Below, piece after piece: positions 43,486-53,985 of a stretch of DNA of 64,000 bases (its first letter is position 1; every line of letters starts with the position of its first letter). Origin of the DNA: Catenaria anguillulae PL171 (lineage: Eukaryota; Blastocladiomycota; Blastocladiomycetes; Blastocladiales; Catenariaceae); assembly GCA_002102555.1 (NCBI GenBank), contig MCFL01000114.1, positions 1 through 64,000 of the forward strand. Direction: 5' to 3'. The notes under the pieces were generated by a model. It saw nothing but the letters and a program-made list of their open reading frames with translations. It searched no databases and had not been told where the DNA came from. The translations under genes were made by a program, and so were the position numbers.

Positions 43486-45112
43486 ATGACATTGACTCAA
43501 GATGCTATGTCTGCTCTGGTAACGCTCCCGCCGCCATCCGGCCAATCCAACGCAAGTCAGCACCAACGACCCAACGACACAGTTTTGATCAACAAGGCCA
43601 AGCTACCACTGTATGACCGCCGCAAAGAAGCAATTGTGGTATGAATATGCCTCGTTTTACTATCATTTCGGACATGAGCTGAGTGCTGAGAGCTGACACG
43701 GCGTTTTTGTGTTCATCGCGCCATGTCTGTTTTTTGTTTTTCTTCCAGCCACAACTCGTCCAACAAGTGAGTTTCAACGATGCAACGAACGAGCTGGAGT
43801 CATGCCTTGTCAAGTTTTATGATCTCGGCCCAAAGTGGGATGCGCCCATGCACCCACACATCTTGCGTCAGTTTGGCTACGAGGATCTCTTGCTTCAGTT
43901 CTGCGCCGTCAACCGTACGCCTGCACTCGCTGCTTTTCCCTGGAGGCTGTCGGCTACATGCATGACTACTAACCTGGAGCTGGTTTTTCGCACATACCTT
44001 AGCCGGACCAACTGCGGACTTGATTCTCCCGACCCTCAAGCCCTCTGACCTCGTCCCGCACACATACGAAACCTTTGCCAACGAGCTGGCACAAGAGCGC
44101 AACAATCTCGTGACCCTCGATGCCAAACCCACCGACCCATTCCCTCCCCGGTGCCTCACCTATGTGACCGACTTTTTGTACGCCGCGGACGTGGCGCCAC
44201 CCGATCCGGCGTTTTTGATTGGCTGCAGCTGCACCAACGAAGACCCCGCTGCGCCAGCGTGCGGGACGCCCAATTCGGGATGCTCGTGCGCCGAGCGTGT
44301 GACGCACGACCAGCCAACGTCAACGTACAAGCCCGGGCCAAAGAGCCGCGCAAAGGGCCGGAAACGCCCGCCGACGACTTTGCATTCGGGTCACTATGAC
44401 GAAGAGCGCCGGTTGATTGCTGCCAAGCGTGGCGACCGGCGCACCGTGGGCGTGGCCGAGTGTGCCGCGCAGTGCATGTGCCCACCACAGTGTACAAATC
44501 GCGTCGTGCAGCATGGCGTCCAGGTGCGCATGGTGGTGCGGTATGACAAGTACAAGGGGTGGGCGGCCATCGCAGACCAGGACGTGATCGCGGGCACGTT
44601 TGTGGCTCAGTATTTGGGCGAGGTGGTGACGGTGGACGAGGCGCATGCGAGGACGCTGACGTATAATCGGTTGGGTTACTCTACGTACTTGTACGACATG
44701 GATTTCTGGGCAAACGAGATGGAGGACATGGGGCTGCCCGGCATCAAGTTTGCGATTGATGCGCAGTTCAAGGGCAATGTGGCCAGGTTCTTTAACCATT
44801 CGTGCGTTTCTCTCAAATCCTTAAATCTTTGTCTTTGTATTCTGTGATGTCAGCTGACAGCCGGAGCCGGATGCGCATAGATGCGATGCAAATCTGCTTG
44901 CGGCCGCCGTTCTCTACGACGCCGCCGAGCCGCACCACCATCGCCTGGCCTTTTTTGCCCGCCGCGACATCAAGCGAGGCGAGGAGCTTTGTTTTGATTA
45001 CCAGGGTGGGCGAGAGGAAACCGGCGACGACGCTGGATCCTTGCCCGAGTTTGAAAGGTTGCGGTTCGAGTGTCATTGTGGGAGTGCCAATTGTCGCAAG
45101 GTCATTTTTTGA
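43486..45112 (+). CDS. SUV39/Clr4-type histone H3K9 methyltransferase (449 aa)
   Basis: Exons 43486-43638, 43749-43914, 44003-44801 and 44881-45112, total 1350 nt, all with GT-AG introns. The second exon encodes a degenerate chromodomain-like stretch ('LESCLVKFYDLGPKWDAPMH', 'LRQFGYEDLLLQF'). Pre-SET: clustered Cys ('IGCSCTNEDPAAPACG', 'GCSCAERV', 'ECAAQCMCPPQCTNRV'). SET: 'YKGWAAIADQDVIAGTFVAQ', 'YLGEVVT', 'GNVARFFNHSCDANL' across the last intron, 'GEELCFDYQG'. Post-SET: 'CHCGSANCRKVIF'. All the zinc-binding and SAM/lysine-channel motifs are present. The family methylates H3K9 for heterochromatin. It lies between two 7TM-type genes and has no obvious functional link to them. Confidence 0.9.
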
Positions 45113-45227
45113 AGGGAGTGCACAAGTTTGGATCCTTCCATGTTCTGTCGGTGATTCAAAACTGTTTTTCTATCGACAAACATACTATTAATACGCTCTG
45201 ACGCGGTCGGTTGTGCCTCTCGCATTC

Positions 45228-46506
45228 TCATGGCTCTTCGGGCTCAAACCATAGCTCGTGCTGTGCGCAACCGATTGGCGCTCGTGCCGCGTCAACGGAT
45301 GCGTCGGCGGCAGACGTGGATGAAACCGTCGCTGACACGTCATTCAGCCGGGTGCCCACTTGCGACGGCGGCGACCCACCCGTATCCATTGTGGTGGTGA
45401 CTAGAATGGTTTGATTGATGGTCTGATCCACGGCTTCCGAGCTTGCAGCTAGTTTGCGCGACTGCAACAGGTTTCGTGACGTGGGAATGGTCCGAGTGAA
45501 AAAAACATAGGTTTCCACGGTTGGCGAGAACCTTGACAATGTAATGGCCATGGATCGCACAGGCAAGTTGAGCGGCCCGCCGTAATCACCTGAGCCCATG
45601 TCATCATGGCAAGATATGCCACCTTGGCGGCAATGGCCACGGCGTACGCCGCCACGCCCGGCAAGCCTTTGCCTTGTGCTCGAGGTGTGATTGAAGCGCA
45701 GCCTAGACTTGATAATGGTGAAAAACACTACATCGGTTCCAATGTTGACTGACATGGCTAGAAATGCAGACACGAAAGCGACAAGACTCTCTTGCTTGCG
45801 GATGTTGTCAGCCAACGGCCGGCCGATCGCGTTTGGGTAGCCTGGAAGTAGGCGGATTCTTTGAGGCGAAAATCGATGCCCATGGCTAGGGACGTGATCA
45901 TGGGAACGAATACAAGGAGCAAACATGGAATGAGAAACTTGCGTTTGGGTGGGTCGAGGATGAGTGAGAGCCGGGCAAACCGTATGGAAACGAGGAGGAT
46001 GATTCCTGCTCCGGCAGTGGAAGTGAAGGCAGGTGTTAGCTGCACTACTGGTTGATCATGTTTTAACGTGCGATTTTAATTGAGTGAAAGTACCGAGTCG
46101 CACAGCAATATCCCCGGACATGGTGTGTAACGAAGCCCAACGAAACAACCTGACAATGTCATGTGAGTCTTTGACTTGGAACAATAACGCACACAACATA
46201 CGAGAGCAAGCTCACCACAAAGAAGGTCATCTCAATGCCCGAAGCAGCCGCAAAGCACGCTATGCTGAATCCAGAGCACCACCAGAACAACCAAGTGTGC
46301 CGCTTCTTGGCACGAACAACCTCTCTCAAACATTCGCATTCAGGCCAAGTCCTGCCGTGTGCATGAGAATGCCTATCACATAGGTGCTTACACGAATGGA
46401 TCCATTGCATTGAGTATGTTAGTTGACCAGGTTGCCAGATTGAGTCGGTATAGCAAAATGGCACCAAAATTGTCGAATGATTCGAGCGGACGTGCATCAT
46501 CATCAC
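45228..46506 (-). CDS. Multi-pass (7TM-type) membrane protein, paralogue 2
   Basis: Segments: 'TWLFWWCSGFSIACFAAAS', 'MTFFVVSLLSYVVCVIV', 'GAGIILLVSIRFARLSLIL', 'FLIPCLLLVFVPMITSLAMG', 'LVAFVSAFLAMSVNIGTDVV' and 'AAYAVAIAAKVAYLAMMTWA'. The C-terminal motif 'ETYVFFTRTIPTSRNLLQSR' is shared with the two neighbours. A one-base frame change near 45840 is required between the 'DFRLKESAYFQ' and 'ADNIRKQESLVAF' parts, which are continuous in the paralogue at 46630. Introns are present but not fully resolved, and the first exon (N-terminal helix) is not identified. Function is unknown; receptor or channel-like. Confidence 0.5.
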
Positions 46507-46629
46507 GGCGGCAACAATGCGAACAAGGTTTCAATGACCCGTTCTTGTGATGACTCTCAAGGCACGCTGCAAACTACATTAATGCTTTCTATTTATACTG
46601 ACCAACGGCGAGTGCACTGCTGGAGCCCG

Positions 46630-48071
46630 CTACGAGTGCCGTCCCACCCACCCTTCCACTTCCCAACCCGGCAACTCCAATACCCACCATCGGTACATGA
46701 GGATGATGATCCAAGTGCCGATTGGACTCTGCTCTGGTCGTACACTCACAACGGCATCCGCATTCGACTCGAACCTGGGCCGCATGATGGAATGTGCGGC
46801 CTCTGTGTCTGCGCTCGATTGCGACCCATTTACGTCGTCCTCGTCTAAGCCCACTATCGAGGATGTCATTCGGCGGGATTGGAGAAGCCGGCGAGACCGG
46901 GGAATGGTGACGGTGAAGAAGACGTAGGCTTCAATCTGGTATGTGGAAGAGAGGATCAGCCAGTCGGTTAGTTTCGCAATTGAATGTCTGAGGCACACAG
47001 GGTGCGCATACTGTCGGAGCGAATCGAGCAAATGTGATTGTGAACGATTTGATGACGACGACGATGTTGAGTTGGCCCAGGAGAAAGCTGACGAGGTAGA
47101 TGAAGTTGACCAGAATGGCAGCCGCGTATGGCTTGAATGGGACCTTACTATGACGTGACATTTTGCGACAATTAGGGGATGCAAATGGCAAGGTGTTTGA
47201 GTACGTGGCAAACCGGGAGGGAGAAAACATGATTCCGCGCATACCGCTTTTGCCGTGTACGAGTGGTGATGATTCTGCTCATTTATGAAGAATCAGTGCG
47301 ATGAATGTCACACCAGTATGTTCCTTGATTGCATGGTTGCATACCGAAAGAAGAAGACATCTGCGCCAATGCTGAGTGACAATGCAATCAATGCGCTCAC
47401 GAGCGCCGTGGTGCTTTCCTGGCCGCGCAACATGATCAAGTATGGGCTTCGCCAGCTGCCGTTTGGGTTGACGATGAAGTTTGCGTATTCTTGGGATCGG
47501 ACCATGATGCCTAGGATGAGCGTGGCCGTCATGGGCAGAATGACGAGGGCGCCAAACACTGCCATAAGGCATTTTCCCCACTTGGAAAGGAGAAGAGAAA
47601 GGCGCCAAAAGCGCAAGATGGCGAGCACAATGATCGCTGCAAATTTATCGAGAATGGGAATTGTGAATGGTGCTTCTTATGCGGCCAATTAATTTGATGC
47701 CTGTTGTCACATACCTAATCGAGCAAGGACGTCGCCTTGCATGCTGAGGAGGGGAGACCATGGCCATATGCTATCCAATTCACAGTTTACAGTTCAACCC
47801 AAGTTCAACTGATGGCAATGTACGGGTGGCGATTGAAGGAGAGGATGCGAGCAATTTACCTTGGCCAAAACCGATTTGCCATGAACGCCAATTCTGTCAA
47901 TGAGCTAGCAACCAACAGCGCCACGGCTACCGTGGATAGAATCCAAAACACCAAGCTCGCTCGTCGTTTTGTTCCCCATATAACGTGGAGGGACTTGGCA
48001 TTCAACCCCAGACTCAGGCAATGCAGGACCGATCCAAAGATGGACAGGCCCTGTCGAATCGCTGCGTCCAT
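46630..48071 (-). CDS. Multi-pass (7TM-type) membrane protein, paralogue 3
   Basis: Starts at the ATG at 48071 ('MDAAIRQGLSIFGSVLHC'). Exon 1 ends near 47860 with donor GTAAAT after 'TELAFMANRFWP'. Further exons: 47628-47308 region ('MLAILRFWRLSLLLSKWGK', 'LMAVFGALVILPMTATLILG', 'STTALVSALIALSLSIGADV'), 47158-46990 ('YAAAILVNFIYLVSFLLGQL', 'NIVVVIKSFTITFARFAPTV') and the last exon with 'IEAYVFFTVTIPRSRRLLQS' and a Ser/Asp-rich tail ending at 46630. The order of helices and the last motif match the two paralogues to the left, so the three are a tandem family. Exact splice sites were not fixed. Confidence 0.55.
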
Positions 48072-48635
48072 GGTGAGAAGGTGGCATGTGCACGACTAGA
48101 GGTATTGCATGGGGTCTCTGCTCGATGAGGGGGCTACCAACGACCTGCTTGTGCGCGCAGACGAATGAGGCAAAACGGGGCTCTTCCCATCATATCGCGT
48201 GAAGTGCGAACACTTGCAATCAAAGTTGACCGCTGCCCCAAGCCGAAGCAGGTGGACCCCATGTTACCCACGGCTCGTGGCTGTAATCATTCTTTCTGTG
48301 TTTCTTGATCGTCTCTATTGTTTTCGACTTGGCTTGGGTGCTTCAAGTGTATGTGTGCCTACAGACGATTTCACGATTTCAACGCGTCGCGTCCCCGTCC
48401 CCGTCCATGTCCATGACATGAACAGGGCCGCCGATCTGATCAATGGACAAACGAATGCGATCGAAAATTCTCCAAACGGCCAAACAAATGAAAAGAAATC
48501 ATCAGTGTTGACGTCGGAACATATCTTTGTCTCGCACAGCCAAAAATTGTCAATTTCTTGTCTCTTTGTGGTCTCTTTGCAGTCTTTTGCCCACTTCCGT
48601 CATTGACCGCTAACCGTGGACAAGAAGAAACCAAG
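48072..48635. other. Divergent promoter region
   Basis: Lies between the start of the 7TM-type gene on the minus strand and the WG-repeat gene on the plus strand. T-rich around 48280-48340 and 48540-48600. No gene is supported. Confidence 0.4.
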
Positions 48636-50930
48636 ATGACGTCGGCCGCCCACTCCCGCAACCACCCCGGTGCCGGTGCCGGTGCCGTCGCTGGCGGCGC
48701 CCGCCCGCGGGTCGTTGTACTGATCCCGCCCCAGCTCAAGAAGCTGCGCATCGACCGCATCGAGCACTACATGCGCAAGGCCCTGGCCGACGACTCTGTC
48801 CAGCTCGACGACGTTGTCATGCACTTTGCCACCGTTGCCGACGAGTCCGAGGATTTCATCGTTGCCACGACCCCAGTCGCTGCTCAACCCGCTCCCCAAG
48901 TCGCCGTGACTGCTCCTGCCCCGGCCAAGCGTGCCCCGTCGCCCAAGCGCGCCGCGTCGCCGCCTCGCCGGCAACAGCAGGCCGCTCCTGCCACTGACTC
49001 GTGGGCAACCAACAATTCGGCCAACAACAACGACTGGAACGCTGCTCCAGCTCCGGCTCCCAGGTCCGCGCCCGCGCCTGCGGCTGCCCCTGCCCCGAAG
49101 CCTGCCCCCACTGCCGTTGCCAACGACCCCTGGGGCGCCAACACCTCCAACGACTGGGGCGCGCCTGCCGCCGGCGATTGGGGCGCGTCTGCTGCTGCCA
49201 ACGACTGGGGCGCAGCATCTGCGCCTGCACCTGCTGCCGCCCCGGCACCCAAGCCTGCTCCGGCTGCTGCTGCTCCCTCTCAAGCTGCACCCAAGCCCGC
49301 GCCCGCTCCGGCAGCGGCTCCGGCAGCGGCTGCTGCTGCTGATCCGTGGGGCGCGTCCAACGACGACTGGGGCTCGCCCGCTGCTGCCGCTCCTGCACCA
49401 AAGGCTCAGGCTGCTCCCGCTCCCGCTGCTGACCAGTGGGCAGCCAACGACAACAACTCTGCCGATCCTTGGGGCCAAGCCAACAACAACGGCGGCGATC
49501 AATGGGGATCGCCCGCGGCCTCGTCCCCTCAAAACGGCAACGCCGGTGACCAATGGGGCGCCAGCAACAACAATGGCGGCGGAGATGAATGGGGCGCTGC
49601 TCCGCCCCGCACGCGCGGCGGCTCTGGTGGCTCTGGCGCGCCCGCAGGACGGCCCGGGTCCAAGTTTGGCGACAAGTTGTCCAAGGCCTACTCGGGATCG
49701 GCAAACCGATTCCAGAACAAGCCGTCACCGTTCCCGACCGAAAAGGACGCGTGGCAGGCCGCAGCTAAGGGCGAGTTCCCTGAGCCGCCCGCGCCCGTCC
49801 ACGTGTCGAGGGATGTGCGCAAGGAGGATGGCGCCGTGTTTGGCAATGGCCCTGCAAGTGTGGGCAGTGGTAGTGGCGGAAACACGCGGTCGAGCAGTCG
49901 CAACAACCAGCAGGATCGCAGTGGGTCCGGGTATGGCGCCGGCAGACGTGGCGGCAGTACGCGCGGCAGTGGTGGGGATGATTGGAACTCGAGTGCTGCC
50001 GCCCCGGCTGCCTCGACCGGTGGCAACGATTGGGGCGCGTCCAATGCAGGAGGTAACGATTGGGGTGCGTCTGCGGGCGGGAACGATTGGGGCGCGTCGG
50101 CCGGTGGCAACGACTGGGCCTCTGGCAACGCTGGTGGCAGTGACTGGGCCGCTGGCAACGCTGGTGGAAGTGACTGGGCCTCGGGCAACACTGCCCCCGC
50201 TGCTCCGGCTCCGGCCCCAGCCGCGGCTGCTCCTTCAGCTGTGACGGCCGCTTTGGCGCAAGTTTCGGCCACTCCGGCTGCAGCCGCCGGCTCGTTTGAC
50301 TGGGCTGCCGACTCGCCGCCCAACTCGGCCACTTCCCCCTCCTCGGCTTCCAACAACCACAAGTCGGCTGCTGCCGCCGATCCTTGGGCCAGCTCTGGTG
50401 CCGACTCGTCGTGGCCGCCAAAGGAGGCCGCTGCTGCTCCAGCTCCCAAGCCAAAGTCGCGCTCGCGCTCGAGGTCAAAGTCGCCCGCTAAGCCTGCAGC
50501 TAGCGCAGGCTCCAGCTCGGGTGGCGTGCACGTGTTCATTGGTGACCTGCGCCCGGAATCCGCTACCAAGCAAGCCATGGCCGATCTTGCCCGGTCGGGT
50601 GCTCAGCTCGATGTGGTCGATGTGCAGATCCGCGGGCCAAAGCAGCGCGGCCCGCTCCAAGTGTGCAGTGCCAAGTTGACGTTTGCCACACCCGACGAGG
50701 CCACGCGCTTCTTCAACTATGTCAAGCAAGCCAGTGAGGAGGGTAAGGTGGCCGTTGGTGTGCAGGATGGCAGGGTCAGTGTGACGCACAAGGACAAGGC
50801 AGAGGCAGAGGAGAAGAAGCCTGCGCCTGTTGTGGAGGAAAAGAAGCCCGTCGTGACTGGGTGGGCGGCACAAGAGGATGAGCCCGTGGCGTTTGATTGG
50901 GCCACGGCCAACAACAACTCCGGCTGGTAA
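48636..50930 (+). CDS. VLLP + WG-repeat + RRM-like protein (764 aa)
   Basis: The ATG at 48636 ('MTSAAHSRNHPGAG') is chosen over a 5' extension. VLLP module at about 24-72: 'RPRVVVLIPPQLKKLRIDRI', 'LDDVVMHFA'. Residues 100-600 are Pro/Ala/Asn/Gly-rich and studded with about 25 Trp, mostly as 'DPWGA', 'NDWGA', 'DQWGA'; at least 13 are Trp-Gly pairs. About residues 460-515 form a regular repeat of 'GGNDWGASA' units. An Arg-Ser stretch ('KSRSRSRSKSP') precedes an RRM-like domain at about 628-715: 'GVHVFIGDLRPESATKQAMA', 'VCSAKLTFATPDEATRFFNY'. No introns. WG/GW repeats of this kind bind Argonaute in GW182-type and plant AGO-hook proteins; that role is an inference here. Confidence 0.85.
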   Translation: MTSAAHSRNHPGAGAGAVAGGARPRVVVLIPPQLKKLRIDRIEHYMRKALADDSVQLDDVVMHFATVADESEDFIVATTPVAAQPAPQVAVTAPAPAKRAPSPKRAASPPRRQQQAAPATDSWATNNSANNNDWNAAPAPAPRSAPAPAAAPAPKPAPTAVANDPWGANTSNDWGAPAAGDWGASAAANDWGAASAPAPAAAPAPKPAPAAAAPSQAAPKPAPAPAAAPAAAAAADPWGASNDDWGSPAAAAPAPKAQAAPAPAADQWAANDNNSADPWGQANNNGGDQWGSPAASSPQNGNAGDQWGASNNNGGGDEWGAAPPRTRGGSGGSGAPAGRPGSKFGDKLSKAYSGSANRFQNKPSPFPTEKDAWQAAAKGEFPEPPAPVHVSRDVRKEDGAVFGNGPASVGSGSGGNTRSSSRNNQQDRSGSGYGAGRRGGSTRGSGGDDWNSSAAAPAASTGGNDWGASNAGGNDWGASAGGNDWGASAGGNDWASGNAGGSDWAAGNAGGSDWASGNTAPAAPAPAPAAAAPSAVTAALAQVSATPAAAAGSFDWAADSPPNSATSPSSASNNHKSAAAADPWASSGADSSWPPKEAAAAPAPKPKSRSRSRSKSPAKPAASAGSSSGGVHVFIGDLRPESATKQAMADLARSGAQLDVVDVQIRGPKQRGPLQVCSAKLTFATPDEATRFFNYVKQASEEGKVAVGVQDGRVSVTHKDKAEAEEKKPAPVVEEKKPVVTGWAAQEDEPVAFDWATANNNSGW

Positions 50931-51492
50931 GCACATGTGTGACTCTTGTTTCTGTCTTTCTCGGGTTGTGTGCATCATGATGAGCGTGTGGTGTTGTATC
51001 TCTCCCCTTTTCATTGGATCTTTCTGTTTCTCATCCATCCCCTCTTCTCTCTCTGTGTTCTCTCGTTTTCTTGTTTTGATGTAGTACCATTTGTGCAGTT
51101 AGTGTCTCGTCTCTTTTTCTCCCTGATTCTTGACTCTTAGTTGAGCCAGATATTTCTTTTGCGTTCTCAAGTCAATCTTTACAGTATCCATTTCCGACTT
51201 GGATTTTCTTGGTCATTTCGATGTCTTTGCTGTCAAGCGCGAGTAAATACGGACGGTACCGTGGCCTTCAGATTTAGATTTGATTGTTGACCCTGGTTAT
51301 CTGTCGCTGTCGCTCTCTCACCAACTTGCAAACATCAATGCAAATCAGCCAAAAATGTCATTGTGTGTAAATATACGCAGATTGTCACCTTTGATTAGTC
51401 GCCCAAGCATAGAAGGAACCCAAACGACAAGTGCATAGCATCAGTCTCCGCCACGGCCCAGCACAAGCACAACCATTTCCATTCCATTCATC
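50931..51492. other. Intergenic
   Basis: T/C-rich 3' flank of the WG-repeat gene (50940-51130), then the probable promoter of the ART-like gene at 51493. No gene is supported. Confidence 0.4.
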
Positions 51493-52367
51493 ATGGCATG
51501 GCACGGTCAAGCTAATACCTATGGCGGCTACTACGACGACGACTCTGACTCTGACTCCGGCAGCTACTACGGTTCCTACTCGTACGCCCTTCCCTCCAAG
51601 CCGCCCAAGTGCAAGTGCGGCCCCAACCGGCGCAGAAACTGAAGAGCGACTGATGACATGTCCGCCCCTGCTCATCCAGCCCTCATGTCGCTTACTCAGG
51701 CTATGCCCAAGTAGTTTACAATGAGCCCGAACCCGAGCCCGAACCCGAGCCCGAACCCGAATCCAACGACCACCAAGTCGCCCGGTACATGCTGACCTCG
51801 CCCCTCGACGACTCGACCCTGGTCCCAACCTACTACCCGTCCCGTGTGGTCTACCGCGCGGCCCTGCCCGACATGACCTGGGACTACTTTGCGCCCTTTT
51901 CCCGCCACAACGACCGCGACGTCCAATGGCGCCTGTATTCCAAGACGGGCCGCAATGACTCGAAATGGTGGCACCCTGAGGACCTGGACAACCACATTGG
52001 CATGGGATGGGGAGACACGAATGTGTGGACTCCCTTTATTTCCTTCTCGTGCGATCTCGAGTGGGCCATATACTACACACTCAAGCAAGAGTTTGTAGGC
52101 GGCCAGTTTCGCCAGTTGTACCAAGTGCAGGTTCCCGAGGAGCACATCTTTGGGTACGGCGGGGACAATGCCACGCTCAGGTCGTTTGTCGACAGTGCGA
52201 GCGAGGTGTTTGCGCATCGGTTTGTCGATGTGTATTCGTACCAGGAGCTACAGATCAATGGGAGTGCGTGGCAGGCGTCTGAGGATTGGTTTTTCGACAG
52301 GTCGGACAGGTATGACCCGACGTATCCGTTTGCCGAGTGGAGCGATTACATGAGAGATGTGTTGTGA
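51493..52367 (+). CDS. ART-like (DUF7587-type) protein with acidic N-terminus
   Basis: Exons 51493-51581 and 51680-52367; phase-2 intron of 98 bp. Exon 1: 'MAWHGQANTYGGYYDDDSDS'. Exon 2 starts with 'PHVAYSGYAQVVY', then a Glu-Pro repeat. The domain has 'SRVVYRAALPDMTWDYFAPF', 'FISFSCDLEWAIYYTLKQEF', 'RQLYQVQVPEEHIFGYGGDN' and 'ASEVFAHRFVDVYSYQELQI', ending 'YPFAEWSDYMRDVL'. The structure (Trp-His start, DSDS, same intron phase and position) matches the next gene, so the two are tandem duplicates. Function is unknown; an ADP-ribosyltransferase-like fold is suggested by the Arg, Ser-Phe-Ser and Glu positions. Confidence 0.8.
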
Positions 52368-52601
52368 CGGTCGTTGAGGTTGATTTGTTGTCACAAAGTT
52401 GCATGTGCACCTATGTAATACATCAATTCAGGAGTGTGTCGGGCCGATTTCAGACTTGTCGCGGACAACCACGAATCGCACGCGCATCACTCCTCCCCTT
52501 TGTCTCGCACCCCATGCACCGATACCTACGCCAGCTAGCTGCAGCAGCCAGTATTTTAATTCTTGTCCCTTGGCACATATCTACGAACACACAGCGCAAT
52601 C

Positions 52602-53463
52602 ATGACCTGGCATCGCGGCTCCTACTACAACGACTGCGACTCCGACTCCGACTCGGAATCGTACTCCACCGATTCGGACAAGTACGCCACCCGCCCACCC
52701 TGTGACTGAATTCTGTCCTCAATTAATCAATTCAAGGCATGCAACTGACCCGTCCACATTGCACACTCGTGCACATCCTATCATATCAATTCATGTCCAT
52801 AGTGAAACGTGCCCCGGCTGCGACGGCGAGTGCGGCGAGTCCAGCTGCAACGATCACCACGTTGCCCGCTTTCTCCTTTCGTCGCCGTTGACGGAAAACG
52901 CGCTCGCCTCGCCCAACTCCCCGTCAACCATGGTGTACCGCGCATGCATGGCCGACATGCCATGGGACCGGTTCACGCCGTTTAACCGGCCAACCGACCC
53001 GGATGTTGCGTTTCGTCTGTGGGCTGCTGGCGGGCGTCACGCTCGCAAGTTCTGGGATGGCGACGACCTGGATGACCATATCCAGATGGGGTGGGACGAA
53101 GGGACGGATTCGCCGTTCATCTCGTTCTCCAACGACCTTGAGTGGGCGGTGTATTTCACCCTCAAGCAAGAGTTTGTCGGCGACGAGAAACGCCGGCTGT
53201 TCCAGATCCAGGTGCCCGACGACCACCTCTTCGAGTACGACGGCGACGACGAGACCTCGGCCGCGTTTGTCGAGAGCGCAAGTGAGGTGTTTGCACATCG
53301 ATTCGTCGATGTGTATGCGTACGAGGCACTCGAGATTTGTCCACGTGCCCGAGGCGTGGCTAAGGCGTGGTTTGCGGAGCGTGCCAAGATGAGGTTCCCG
53401 GCGTATCCGTTTTTGGAGTGGAGCGAGCACATGAGGGATGTGCTGGATTCGGGGTGCGAGTAG
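52602..53463 (+). CDS. ART-like (DUF7587-type) protein, tandem paralogue
   Basis: Exons 52602-52681 and 52803-53463; phase-2 intron of 121 bp. Exon 1: 'MTWHRGSYYNDCDSDSDSES'. Exon 2 begins with a Cys-rich 'ETCPGCDGECGESSCND'. The domain has 'TMVYRACMADMPWDRFTPFN', 'PFISFSNDLEWAVYFTLKQE', 'RRLFQIQVPDDHLFEYDGDD' and 'ASEVFAHRFVDVYAYEALEI', ending 'YPFLEWSEHMRDVL'. The Cys-rich insert might bind metal or form a site for a partner, and is absent from the other copies. Shares the 'LTSPL/LSSPL' motif before the domain with the previous gene. Confidence 0.8.
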
Positions 53464-53985
53464 GGCAGCGGGGGATGCAGTGGTAACGACAATGTGTTGA
53501 CGATTCAAGTGTCATTTGGTGTGTGCCTGCCTCCCCTTTTATGTTGTATTGTCGCATTTTTTCGGTCTCTTTGCTCATTCGCAAGCTCATCGGCACGGTT
53601 GTAATCATAGTGTTACAGGCAGTGACAGCTCTTGGCCTCGCAAAAACACATTCCTTTTGGAAACACAACAATGTGTCAAACTTGGATCGCAGTCCGCGAA
53701 AGCGTCAGTCCAAAAATGTCCTGACGACACAGATCACATATGTATGAAGTGGACTGACGTGGACTTCGTCAATGGACACCTGATCTTGTCCATGTATGTA
53801 GCTGTCCATTGCTCGTCGCCGCGTGTCCATTCGCGCAGCGTGGACTCATTGTGGGCAGAAACGCTCTCAAGACGCAAAGCTATAAAGAGGCGGCATCGCC
53901 CCTCACTTGCAGGTCACTCCTGTATCCAAACCCCAGCTCTGGAGTCTTATTCGCCTTGACAACCTACTCGCCACGCCACACAGAA
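53464..53985. other. Intergenic / promoter region
   Basis: Contains a TATAAA at 53881, about 105 bp upstream of the next ATG. No gene is supported. Confidence 0.4.
53881..53886 (+). promoter_or_regulatory. TATA-box candidate
   Basis: TATAAA followed by a GC-rich leader, 105 bp before the ATG at 53986. Confidence 0.4.

Noticed and set aside
48600-50578. Minus-strand open frames of about 300 residues
   Set aside because: Antisense to the Ala/Pro/Trp-rich repeat gene; the repetitive composition keeps all frames open.
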